Part shown: positions 1 through 5,274 of the stretch, in pieces
Layout of the letters: each line of letters begins with the position of its first letter
How positions within the stretch are numbered: position 1 is the stretch's first letter
Source of the DNA: Ruminococcus sp.
Lineage (GTDB): Bacteria > Bacillota_A > Clostridia > Oscillospirales > Acutalibacteraceae
Assembly: GCA_017481395.1 (NCBI GenBank)
Contig: JAFUPE010000039.1
Location: 1 to 10,688, forward strand
Reading direction: 5' to 3'
DNA: 10,688 bases
Notes under the pieces: model-generated
What the model was told of the DNA's origin: nothing
The model's input: only the letters and a program-made list of their open reading frames with translations
The model's database searches: none
Program-made: the position numbers and the translations under genes

Positions 1-9
1 CGAAGTACA

Positions 10-36
10 GGGCAAACGGTAGAAAACCGTCTGCCC
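10..36 (-). other. Stem-loop 3' of rpsO
   Basis: An 11-bp stem with a 5-nt loop sits 13 nt past the rpsO stop codon. On the minus strand it reads GGGCAGACGGT-TTTCT-ACCGTTTGCCC, and the one non-Watson-Crick pair is a G-U wobble. On the plus strand the same position is an A-C mismatch, so the structure is better formed in the rpsO transcript. The stem is not followed by a U-tract (next bases TGTACTTCG), so it is not a textbook Rho-independent terminator. In many bacteria pnp follows rpsO and the gap carries an RNase-processed hairpin. That could apply here, but the next gene lies outside the window. Confidence 0.55.
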
Positions 37-49
37 TTTAAAAGCGTAA

Positions 50-313
50 TTATTTACGGATACCGAGACGAGCGATAATGGAACGATATCTCTCGATGTC
101 AACCTTTGTAAGGTAGTTGAGAAGAGTTCTTCTCTGACCAACTAACATAAGGAGACCACGGCGGCTGTGGTGGTCCTTCTTGTGAACCTTAAGGTGCTCG
201 GTAAGGTCAGAAATTCTCTTGGATAAGAGAGCAATCTGAACTTCAGGAGAACCTGTGTCGCCTTCGTGTGTTGCATACTCGGCAATAATTGCCTGCTTTT
301 CTTCTTTAAGCAT
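50..313 (-). CDS. rpsO: 30S ribosomal protein S15
   Basis: This is an 87-residue protein of normal S15 length. It binds the central domain of 16S rRNA early in assembly of the 30S platform. Family hallmarks visible are the [11 protein letters not shown] segment (residues 18-28), the basic rRNA-contact block [12 protein letters not shown] (44-55) and the [11 protein letters not shown] helix (58-68), ending in IRK. The ATG start has an AAGGTGG ribosome binding site 7 nt upstream (321-327). A promoter (419-447) and a leader of roughly 100 nt with hairpins precede it, consistent with the autoregulation known for S15 in several bacteria. An XRE regulator gene lies upstream on the same strand with no terminator visible between them, so some read-through is possible. 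Identification is secure. Confidence 0.98.
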   Translation of the reverse strand: MLKEEKQAIIAEYATHEGDTGSPEVQIALLSKRISDLTEHLKVHKKDHHSRRGLLMLVGQRRTLLNYLTKVDIERYRSIIARLGIRK

Positions 314-353
314 TTTTATTCCACCTTTTTAATATATTACCCACAATCATAGG

Positions 354-392
354 TACGGGACGGTGAAGTGCCGATTTTCGGCATACCCCGTA
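354..392 (-). promoter_or_regulatory. Structured rpsO leader
   Basis: Within the predicted 5' leader of rpsO, an outer 6-bp stem (354-359 with 387-392, TACGGG/CCCGTA) encloses a tight 6-bp hairpin with a 3-nt loop (369-374 with 378-383). S15 represses its own translation in several bacterial groups through dissimilar leader structures, so a protein-binding mRNA element here is plausible. I can see the pairing, but I cannot assign it to a known S15-leader class. Confidence 0.5.
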
Positions 393-418
393 TCTGCGGT
401 TGGGGCTTAAGCCTTGAT

Positions 419-447
419 ATTATACCACGCAAAAAACCAAAAGTAAA
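419..447 (-). promoter_or_regulatory. Promoter of rpsO
   Basis: On the minus strand, a perfect -10 box TATAAT (419-424) lies 17 nt from a -35 box TTTACT (442-447). Transcription would start near position 412, giving a leader of about 100 nt before the rpsO ATG. The -35 box begins only 15 nt beyond the stop codon of the upstream XRE gene. Confidence 0.75.
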
Positions 448-462
448 GAGTTATTTTAAATT

Positions 463-819
463 TTATTGCTTATCCTTAATGAATTTCTTCATTCTGCTGT
501 GGATATCCTGCTTTTCGTCACCGTTTAACATCCTAAAGCAAACAAGAAACTCCTTTTCTTCTTTCGTAAGGCTGTAAACAGCCATACCTCCCCCGTCGGC
601 AACTCTGGGCTTTTCCTCTGCATAAGATAAAAGCTCATTTACGTCAACGCCAAAAATCTTTGCAAGCTTCTTAATAGTTTTCACGTCCGGCTCAGTAACG
701 GCACGTTCGTAGTTACTGTAGGTACTTCTGTCAACGTTAATTTGCTCGGCAATCTGATTTTGAGTAAAGCCGTTACGGCTTCTGAGAAAACTCAGCTTAT
801 TACCTAATTGTTTCGACAT
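463..819 (-). CDS. XRE-family helix-turn-helix regulator
   Basis: This is a 118-residue protein with an N-terminal Cro/CI-type helix-turn-helix domain (about residues 7-64). The motif FTQNQIAEQINVDRSTYSNYE (18-38) has the usual Q-x-x-(I/L)-A turn and the S-T-Y-S-N-Y-E recognition helix, and is followed by the typical continuation PDVKTIKKLAKIFGVDVNELL. After a glycine-containing linker (about 69-80), the C-terminal 35 residues form a charged helical segment (LTKEEKEFL...IKDKQ), probably for dimerisation. The start has a G-rich ribosome binding site AGGGGG (827-832) 7 nt upstream. Two similar palindromes at its promoter suggest autorepression. Other targets cannot be read from the sequence; it resembles small SinR/phage-repressor-like regulators, with no prophage genes nearby. 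Confidence 0.9.
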   Translation of the reverse strand: MSKQLGNKLSFLRSRNGFTQNQIAEQINVDRSTYSNYERAVTEPDVKTIKKLAKIFGVDVNELLSYAEEKPRVADGGGMAVYSLTKEEKEFLVCFRMLNGDEKQDIHSRMKKFIKDKQ

Positions 820-853
820 TTTCTGTCCCCCTATTTAATTTATCGACACCCAC

Positions 854-885
854 ATTGTATAGTGAAGAATTTTCACTTTCATCAA
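854..885 (-). promoter_or_regulatory. Promoter of the XRE regulator gene
   Basis: On the minus strand, the -35 box TTGATG (880-885) is followed after 18 nt by TATACA (856-861). An overlapping TACAAT (854-859) is an alternative -10. The start point would be near 848, about 30 nt before the ATG. A perfect palindrome occupies the spacer, so a bound repressor would block RNA polymerase. Confidence 0.55.
861..877. promoter_or_regulatory. Operator-like palindrome 1 in the XRE promoter spacer
   Basis: AGTGAA-GAATT-TTCACT is a perfect 6-bp inverted repeat with a 5-nt centre, placed between the -35 and -10 boxes of the XRE gene. Its 15-bp core GTGAAGAATTTTCAC matches a second site at 889-903 at 12 of 15 positions. 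It is the probable binding site of the adjacent HTH protein (inference). Confidence 0.6.
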
Positions 886-888
886 AAC

Positions 889-903
889 GTGAAGTATCAT
901 CAC
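889..903. promoter_or_regulatory. Operator-like palindrome 2 upstream of the XRE promoter
   Basis: GTGAAGTATCATCAC shares the GTGA-N7-TCAC layout and 12 of 15 bases with palindrome 1. It lies just upstream of the XRE -35 box, 27 bp from the first site. The tRNA-Thr promoter starts 36 bp further on in the other direction, so control of that promoter is possible but less likely. Confidence 0.5.
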
Positions 904-938
904 ATATTTTTGCAATATGAATGTTTTTAAATTAAATA

Positions 939-967
939 TTGAAAACAGCGTTTAGATATAGTATAAT
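939..967 (+). promoter_or_regulatory. Promoter of tRNA-Thr
   Basis: TTGAAA (939-944) and a perfect TATAAT (962-967) are separated by 17 nt. This near-consensus promoter would start RNA near 974, about 18 nt before the tRNA 5' end, which is usual for a stand-alone tRNA gene. Confidence 0.85.
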
Positions 968-991
968 AAATTAGCTAAAAATTATTCATTC

Positions 992-1067
992 GCTGGTGTA
1001 GCTCAGTCGGTAGAGCAGCTGATTCGTAATCAGCAGGTCGTGGGTTCAAGTCCCGTCACCAGCTCCA
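992..1067 (+). tRNA. tRNA-Thr (anticodon CGT)
   Basis: This is a 76-nt cloverleaf with the 3' CCA encoded (1065-1067). The acceptor stem GCTGGTG (992-998) pairs perfectly with CACCAGC (1057-1063), with discriminator T. The D arm is GCTC/GAGC. The anticodon stem GCTGA/TCAGC encloses the loop TTCGTAA, giving anticodon CGT at 1025-1027, which reads threonine codon ACG. The T arm GTGGG-TTCAAGT-CCCGT contains two G-U pairs. The gene is flanked by its own promoter and terminator, so it is a single-gene transcription unit. Confidence 0.97.
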
Positions 1068-1070
1068 CAG

Positions 1071-1097
1071 AAAAGGCACGCTTAAGCGTGCCTTTTT
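1071..1097 (+). terminator. Intrinsic terminator of tRNA-Thr
   Basis: The stem AAAAGGCACGC (1071-1081) pairs with GCGTGCCTTTT across a TTAA loop and ends in a run of five T (1093-1097). It begins three bases after the CCA end. The A-run on the left side means it could also work weakly in the opposite direction. Confidence 0.92.
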
Positions 1098-1104
1098 AGC
1101 TACA

Positions 1105-1220
1105 TCCGTCCTTTCGGACGGGACAAGTCTAACCTTGTCAGGAAAACCGACTCCGTCGGGATTTTGGCGGATTTTATTTATCCGATATATTTATGTTTCG
1201 ATTTCACTAAATTAGTCGAA
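1105..1220. repeat. Cluster of consecutive hairpins between tRNA-Thr and the amylase gene
   Basis: Four perfect short inverted repeats follow one another: CCGTCC-TTTC-GGACGG (1106-1121), GACAAG-N6-CTTGTC (1122-1139), CCGAC-TCC-GTCGG (1147-1159) and CGGAT-N7-ATCCG (1168-1184). A looser pair, TTCGA-N14-TCGAA (1197-1201 and 1216-1220), comes next. The first and third share the pattern CCG...CGGGA. None is followed by a T-run long enough for a clear terminator. No open reading frame or protein-coding signal is seen here. The cluster ends just before the amylase promoter. Confidence 0.6.
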
Positions 1221-1238
1221 GATAATTAAACCTCGTTA

Positions 1239-1267
1239 TTGCAACCAATAAAAAAGTATGCTATATT
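1239..1267 (+). promoter_or_regulatory. Promoter of the alpha-amylase gene
   Basis: TTGCAA (1239-1244) and TATATT (1262-1267) are 17 nt apart. A TG dinucleotide one base before the -10 box (1259-1260) makes it an extended -10 promoter. The start point would be near 1274, about 30 nt before the ATG at 1304. I see no clear catabolite-control site. Confidence 0.65.
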
Positions 1268-1288
1268 TATGTTAATGAAATTTTTGTG

Positions 1289-1294
1289 AAAGGA
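1289..1294 (+). promoter_or_regulatory. Ribosome binding site that fixes the amylase start
   Basis: AAAGGA lies 9 nt before the ATG at 1304. An in-frame GTG at 1286 lies on the 5' side of this site and would leave it inside the coding region, so 1304 is the better start. Confidence 0.75.
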
Positions 1295-1303
1295 CGAAAA
1301 ACT

Positions 1304-3385
1304 ATGAGCAAACTTAAAAAAGCTTTATGCCTTGTGCTTACCTTAATTATGGTAATGTCGATGGGCATGATTGGTTTAACCGCAAATGCAGAAAGCAACA
1401 ACGCTTATCCTACAAGTGCTGACGACTTCACTTGGGACAATGCAACTGTTTACTTTCTTTTAACCGACCGTTTCTATAACGGCGACGAAAGCAACGACCA
1501 CAGCTACAACAGAGGTCTTGACAAAGACGGAAACGTAGCTGACTACAACACCGTCGCATCCTTCCAGGGCGGCGACTTCAAGGGTCTTACCGAAAAAATC
1601 AACGAAGGCTACTTTACCGACCTTGGCGTTAACGCAATCTGGGTTTCAGGCTGGTATGAGCAGATTCACGGCTACACAGTAGGCGGCGACGGCAAAAACT
1701 CCTTTGCCCACTATGCTTATCATGGCTACTATGCTCTTGACTATACCGAAATCGACAAAAACTTCGGTACAGAAGAAGAGTTTAAGGCTATGATTGATGC
1801 CGCCCACGAAAAGGGTATCCGCGTAGTTATGGACGTTGTTCTTAACCACCCCGGTTACAACAACATCTACGACATGAACGAATACGGCTACGGCGTTCTT
1901 AAAGAAGGCTGGGAGGACGTTTACTACGACTTCAACAACGTAAACCAGACCAACTACCACGGCAAAATCGACTACAACACAGGTGCCGACATCTGGCTTA
2001 ACTGGTGGGGCAAGGATTGGCTTCGTGCAGGTATTGCAGGCTACGATAACGACGGCGTAGGCGACCTTACAGGCTCTGCCGGCGGTATGCTTCCCGACTT
2101 CAAGACAGAAGGCACCAAAGCAACCGAGCTTCCTCCTATTCTCCAGACAAAGTGGGAGCGTGAGGGTACTTTGGAAGAAAAAACTGCTGAGCTTGATGCA
2201 ACAATGGAAAAATACAATCTCGGCGAAAAAACCATGCGAAACCATCTTGTTGCATGGTACGCTCAGTGGGTTGAGCAGTACGGTATCGACGGCTTCAGAT
2301 GCGACACCGCAAAGCACGTTGAAAAAGACACATGGAAGGCATTAGACGAAGCTTGCACAAAGGCACTCGAAAACTGGAGAACCGAGAATCCCGACGCAGT
2401 TGGTGCAGATTGGGACGAGGAGTTCTGGATGACAGGCGAACATTTTGGTCAGAATCTTATTGACAATGACTACTACGACAACGGCTTTGACTCCATGATT
2501 AACTTTGCGTTCTCTCCCTCAGCCTCAGGCACAGGTGACAATGGTATGCTTAAGGCAAGAGACATCAACAAAACCTACGCAACCTATGCTGAAACAATCA
2601 ACACAAACGACGGCTTCAACGCACTTACATATATTTCTTCTCACGACACAGGCCTTTGCAGAAAAGACCTCTTCTATCAGGCAAGTGCACTACTTTTACT
2701 CCCCGGCGGAGTTCAGATTTTCTACGGCGACGAAAGTAACCGCGATTACGTTGAGTGTACAATCCACGACCACGAAAACCGCGGCTTTATGAACTGGGAT
2801 TGGATTGAAGACAACACAGCCGCCAGTGCCGAGTATCTTGAGCATTGGCAGAAGGTCGGCACATTCAGAAACAACCACATTGCAGTAGGTGCAGGCTCTC
2901 ACAAGGTTCTTACCTCTACTGCCGACAATGAAGGCTCAAAAGACGGCGTTGCTTTTGCAAGAACATACGACAAAAACGATGTTTACGACAAGGTAGTTTG
3001 CGTAATCGACGCAGAGCAGAACTGGGACATCACAATTGACGTTGCAGGCGTATTCCCCAATGGCACAGAGCTTAAAAACACCTACACAGGCAAAACCGCA
3101 ACAGTAGAAAACGGTAAAGTTACTTTCTACAGCGGCGATAATGGTACACTTCTTATCGAGCAGGTCGGCGGTGCAGTTAAGCCTGACATAGGCGACTTTG
3201 AGCTTGGCGACGTAAATATGGACTCAAAGCTTAACATCAAGGATGCAACCGCTATCCAGAAATACACAGCTAAGCTTCAGGATTTTGACGACATCCAGAC
3301 TTTGCTTGCAGACTACAATGCTGACGGTAAAGTAAACGTAAAGGATGCAACCGCTATCCAGAAGAAAATTGCAGGACTTATCTAA
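1304..3385 (+). CDS. Secreted MalS-like GH13 alpha-amylase with C-terminal dockerin
   Basis: This is a 693-residue extracellular alpha-1,4-glucan hydrolase. The N-terminal signal peptide (KLKK, a hydrophobic core, then ANA) should be cut near residue 29. The catalytic barrel (about 45-520) shows the GH13 conserved regions: DVVLNH (177-182), LPDF (263-266), GFRCDTAKH with the nucleophile Asp334, MTGEHFG with the acid/base Glu379, and SSHDT with Asp448. The stretch around WWGKDW, YDNDGVGDLT, LPDFKTE and GFDSMINF, then QIFYGDES, closely follows E. coli MalS, so GH13 subfamily 19 is likely. A beta-rich domain follows (about 525-620), then a short linker and a type I-like dockerin (634-693) with two calcium loops, DVNMDSKLNIKD and DYNADGKVNVKD. 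No carbohydrate-binding module is evident. It is transcribed alone and ends in tandem TAATAA stops. Cys333 in region II, where MalS as I recall it has Val, is a minor oddity. Confidence 0.93.
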   Translation: MSKLKKALCLVLTLIMVMSMGMIGLTANAESNNAYPTSADDFTWDNATVYFLLTDRFYNGDESNDHSYNRGLDKDGNVADYNTVASFQGGDFKGLTEKINEGYFTDLGVNAIWVSGWYEQIHGYTVGGDGKNSFAHYAYHGYYALDYTEIDKNFGTEEEFKAMIDAAHEKGIRVVMDVVLNHPGYNNIYDMNEYGYGVLKEGWEDVYYDFNNVNQTNYHGKIDYNTGADIWLNWWGKDWLRAGIAGYDNDGVGDLTGSAGGMLPDFKTEGTKATELPPILQTKWEREGTLEEKTAELDATMEKYNLGEKTMRNHLVAWYAQWVEQYGIDGFRCDTAKHVEKDTWKALDEACTKALENWRTENPDAVGADWDEEFWMTGEHFGQNLIDNDYYDNGFDSMINFAFSPSASGTGDNGMLKARDINKTYATYAETINTNDGFNALTYISSHDTGLCRKDLFYQASALLLLPGGVQIFYGDESNRDYVECTIHDHENRGFMNWDWIEDNTAASAEYLEHWQKVGTFRNNHIAVGAGSHKVLTSTADNEGSKDGVAFARTYDKNDVYDKVVCVIDAEQNWDITIDVAGVFPNGTELKNTYTGKTATVENGKVTFYSGDNGTLLIEQVGGAVKPDIGDFELGDVNMDSKLNIKDATAIQKYTAKLQDFDDIQTLLADYNADGKVNVKDATAIQKKIAGLI

Positions 3386-3386
3386 T

Positions 3387-3417
3387 AAAAAAAGCTCCCG
3401 ATTCGGGAGCTTTTTTT
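3387..3417. terminator. Bidirectional terminator between the amylase and murF
   Basis: A seven-A run, a GC-rich stem AGCTCCCG-ATT-CGGGAGCT (3393-3411) and a seven-T run form a symmetric intrinsic terminator. It begins two bases after the amylase stop. Because A- and T-runs flank both sides, it can also end the converging murF operon, which has no closer U-tailed hairpin. Confidence 0.93.
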
Positions 3418-3423
3418 AATGAA

Positions 3424-3496
3424 ATATTGCTTTGCAATATGAAGTACATATTTTTGTGTACTTCACCTAACTGTAATCGCCACGGCGATTACAGTT
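3424..3496. repeat. Three consecutive hairpins overlapping the murF stop codon
   Basis: Three perfect inverted repeats stand end to end: ATATTGC-TTT-GCAATAT (3424-3440), GAAGTACA-N8-TGTACTTC (3441-3464) and AACTGTAATCG-N6-CGATTACAGTT (3469-3496). The last has an 11-bp stem that can extend into GCC/GGC, and it includes the last murF codons and stop. None has a U-tail. The outline recalls the short palindromic intergenic repeats common in gut Clostridia, but copies elsewhere cannot be checked from one window. Confidence 0.6.
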
Positions 3497-4847
3497 CTTT
3501 TATAAGCTCTACCAGCTCATCAAACTTCATGCTATGGCTTGCTTTGACAAGAACCGTATCGCCAATGGTCAGCATTTCATACATATAAAGCTTTGCTTCC
3601 TCAATACTCTGATACCATTCGGCATCTATATGAGGGCGTGCCGCCTTGTACATCTCAAGTGCCAAATCGCCAACGGTAATAATAAGGTCAAGCTTTAGCT
3701 CAGCCGCAAGCTCGCCAATTTCGAAATGAAGCTCTTTCTCATTTTCGCCGAGCTCCTTCATATCACCCAAAAGTGCCACGCGCCTGCCGTCAAAACCGCT
3801 GAGGGTCTTAAGCGAAGCCTTCATAGACTCGGGATTTGCGTTATAGCAGTCGTCAATAATGGTAAGCTTTTCGGTTTTTATAATGTTGGCTCTGCCGCCG
3901 ATAGTACGGTAATTTTTAAGTCCCTCAATAATTTCGCCGTCGCTCAGCCCCAACGTTTTTGCCACTGCAACCGCCGCCAAGGCATTTTGCACCATATGAT
4001 TACCAAGGGAGTGTATGCGTGCATTAAATTTGCTGTCCTTGGTATGTACCGTAAAATCGGTAAAGCTTTCGTTGTCGCTCTTAATATCTGTAGCAAAAAC
4101 CTCATTATTTTCCGAAAGTCCGTAGTAAACAACCTTGGCGTCCTCGGGAATTTCGGCTTTTCTAAGGTTTTCATCGTCACCGTTAAGTACAATTGTACCG
4201 CCCTTTTTAAGGTAATTGAACATTTCTGTTTTCGCCTTTAAAACACCGCCTAAATCCTTAAGATTTTCAAGGTGACATTTGCCGATATTTGTAATAACAG
4301 CAATATCAGGCTCTGCCATTTCGGCAAGAATGCCCATTTCGCCGAAATCGGAAATACCCATTTCTATTACGGCGGCAGTATGGGTTTCCTCCAAAGCGAA
4401 AAGGGTAATTGGAACACCTAATGCATTGTTGAAATTACCCTGTGTTTTATGGGTGTGAAAATGCTCGGAAAGCACCGAAGCGATAATCTCCTTGGTGCTG
4501 GTTTTGCCTACACTTCCCGAAATTCCCACAAAGGGAATATCAAACTTTTTGCGGTATGCCTTAGCAATTTTTCTTAACGCCTCGGGAGTATTCTCAACCA
4601 AAATATGAGGCGAATTATCAGCAGGCGTACGCTCTGCTATAGAGCATATTGTGCCCAACTCAATGCACTGAGGAATAAAGCTATGTCCGTCTACCCTCTC
4701 GCCTACTATCGCGGCAAAAACCGAACCTTTGCCTGCCTTTCGGCTGTCCGTTGTAATAAAGCCTGCCTCTAACGACAGCACCTCATCTTCACCGAAAAAC
4801 TTGCCGCCTGATGCATCTGCAATCTCTTTAATTGTAAAGCTTTTCAT
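3489..4847 (-). CDS. murF: UDP-N-acetylmuramoyl-tripeptide--D-alanyl-D-alanine ligase
   Basis: MurF is the cytoplasmic, ATP-dependent last step of UDP-MurNAc-pentapeptide synthesis, adding D-Ala-D-Ala to the tripeptide. With the ATG at 4847 it has 452 residues, a normal length. The N-terminal UDP-binding domain has the TTDSRK motif (32-37). The central ATPase domain has P-loop GSVGKTS (111-117, Lys115), then NFNNALGVP (138-146), EMGISDFGEMG and the Mur-ligase NIGKCHLE segment with His192. The C-terminal domain has DDCYNANPESM (about 332-342) and LGDMKELG (360-367). An in-frame GTG nine bases earlier overlaps the yjbQ stop, but AGGTGA (4853-4858) is placed for the ATG. It is the last gene of the MIF-yjbQ-murF operon, only 1 nt after the yjbQ stop, so translational coupling is likely. 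Confidence 0.97.
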   Translation of the reverse strand: MKSFTIKEIADASGGKFFGEDEVLSLEAGFITTDSRKAGKGSVFAAIVGERVDGHSFIPQCIELGTICSIAERTPADNSPHILVENTPEALRKIAKAYRKKFDIPFVGISGSVGKTSTKEIIASVLSEHFHTHKTQGNFNNALGVPITLFALEETHTAAVIEMGISDFGEMGILAEMAEPDIAVITNIGKCHLENLKDLGGVLKAKTEMFNYLKKGGTIVLNGDDENLRKAEIPEDAKVVYYGLSENNEVFATDIKSDNESFTDFTVHTKDSKFNARIHSLGNHMVQNALAAVAVAKTLGLSDGEIIEGLKNYRTIGGRANIIKTEKLTIIDDCYNANPESMKASLKTLSGFDGRRVALLGDMKELGENEKELHFEIGELAAELKLDLIITVGDLALEMYKAARPHIDAEWYQSIEEAKLYMYEMLTIGDTVLVKASHSMKFDELVELIKEL

Positions 4848-4848
4848 C

Positions 4849-5265
4849 TTACTCACCTATAATTTTAATCAGTGCGTGCTTATTACGCTTGCCGTCAAGC
4901 TCGTAGTAAAAAATCTGCTCCCACGTGCCAAAGTCAAGCTTGCCGTTTGTAATGGCACATACAACCTCGCGGCCCATAACCGTACGCTTTAAATGTGCGT
5001 CTGCGTTATCCTCGAAGCCGTTGTGGTCATACTGACTGTAGGGCTTTTCAGGTGCTAATTTTTCAAGCCATCTTTCATAGTCCCTGTGAAGTCCCACCTC
5101 GTCGTCGTTAATAAAAACCGAAGCGGTTATATTCATAGCATTAACAAGAACCAAACCCTCCTTAACGCCGCTTTCATCAATCGCCGCCTGTACGTCACGG
5201 GTAATATTCACCAGACCGCGGCGCTTGGGGATATTAAACCAAAGTTCTTTTCTATAGCTTTTCAT
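4849..5265 (-). CDS. yjbQ: YjbQ/UPF0047 family protein (secondary thiamine-phosphate synthase family)
   Basis: This is a 138-residue single-domain cytosolic protein of the usual YjbQ length. Family features are the N-terminal strand-rich start, [16 protein letters not shown] (41-56), the conserved block [15 protein letters not shown] (86-100) with Asp89 and His91, DH at 80-81, and [15 protein letters not shown] (113-127) ending in IKIIGE. E. coli YjbQ has weak thiamine-phosphate synthase activity when overproduced; its physiological role is unsettled, so the thiamine name should be read as a family label. An AAGGAG site (5271-5276), fused to the TAA stop of the preceding gene, sits just upstream of the start. 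It lies between a MIF-like tautomerase gene and murF, neither of which suggests thiamine synthesis. Confidence 0.9.
   Translation of the reverse strand: MKSYRKELWFNIPKRRGLVNITRDVQAAIDESGVKEGLVLVNAMNITASVFINDDEVGLHRDYERWLEKLAPEKPYSQYDHNGFEDNADAHLKRTVMGREVVCAITNGKLDFGTWEQIFYYELDGKRNKHALIKIIGE
4852..4858 (-). promoter_or_regulatory. murF ribosome binding site inside the end of yjbQ
   Basis: On the minus strand AGGTGAG overlaps the last yjbQ codons and precedes the murF ATG (4847) by about 5 nt. It would be too close to, and overlap, the alternative GTG at 4856, so it decides for the ATG. The overlap also points to coupled translation of the two genes. Confidence 0.75.
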
Positions 5266-5274
5266 AATTACTCC

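Noticed and set aside
368..577. Plus-strand open frame across the rpsO leader and the XRE 3' end
   Set aside because: It overlaps a promoter, a structured leader and part of the regulator gene. The translation has no recognisable features.
992..1067. tRNA-Thr as an integration (att) site for a mobile element
   Set aside because: There is no integrase, no duplicated tRNA 3' end and no island-like gene set nearby.
1106..1121. First hairpin after the tRNA as a second terminator
   Set aside because: The stem is strong, but it is followed by GACAAGTC rather than a T-run, and the tRNA unit already has a proper terminator at 1071-1097.
1286..1303. GTG start six codons upstream for the amylase
   Set aside because: It would place the AAAGGA ribosome binding site inside the gene. 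The ATG at 1304 has proper spacing and begins a standard signal peptide.
1646..2317. Long open frame (about 223 codons) antisense to the amylase gene
   Set aside because: It lies fully inside a well-supported GH13 gene. Its Val/Val-Phe-rich translation reflects complementary codon bias, and it has no ribosome binding site or family features.
3726..4241. Plus-strand open frame of about 171 codons opposite murF
   Set aside because: It is a mirror of murF codons, with no motif and no credible ribosome binding site or promoter.
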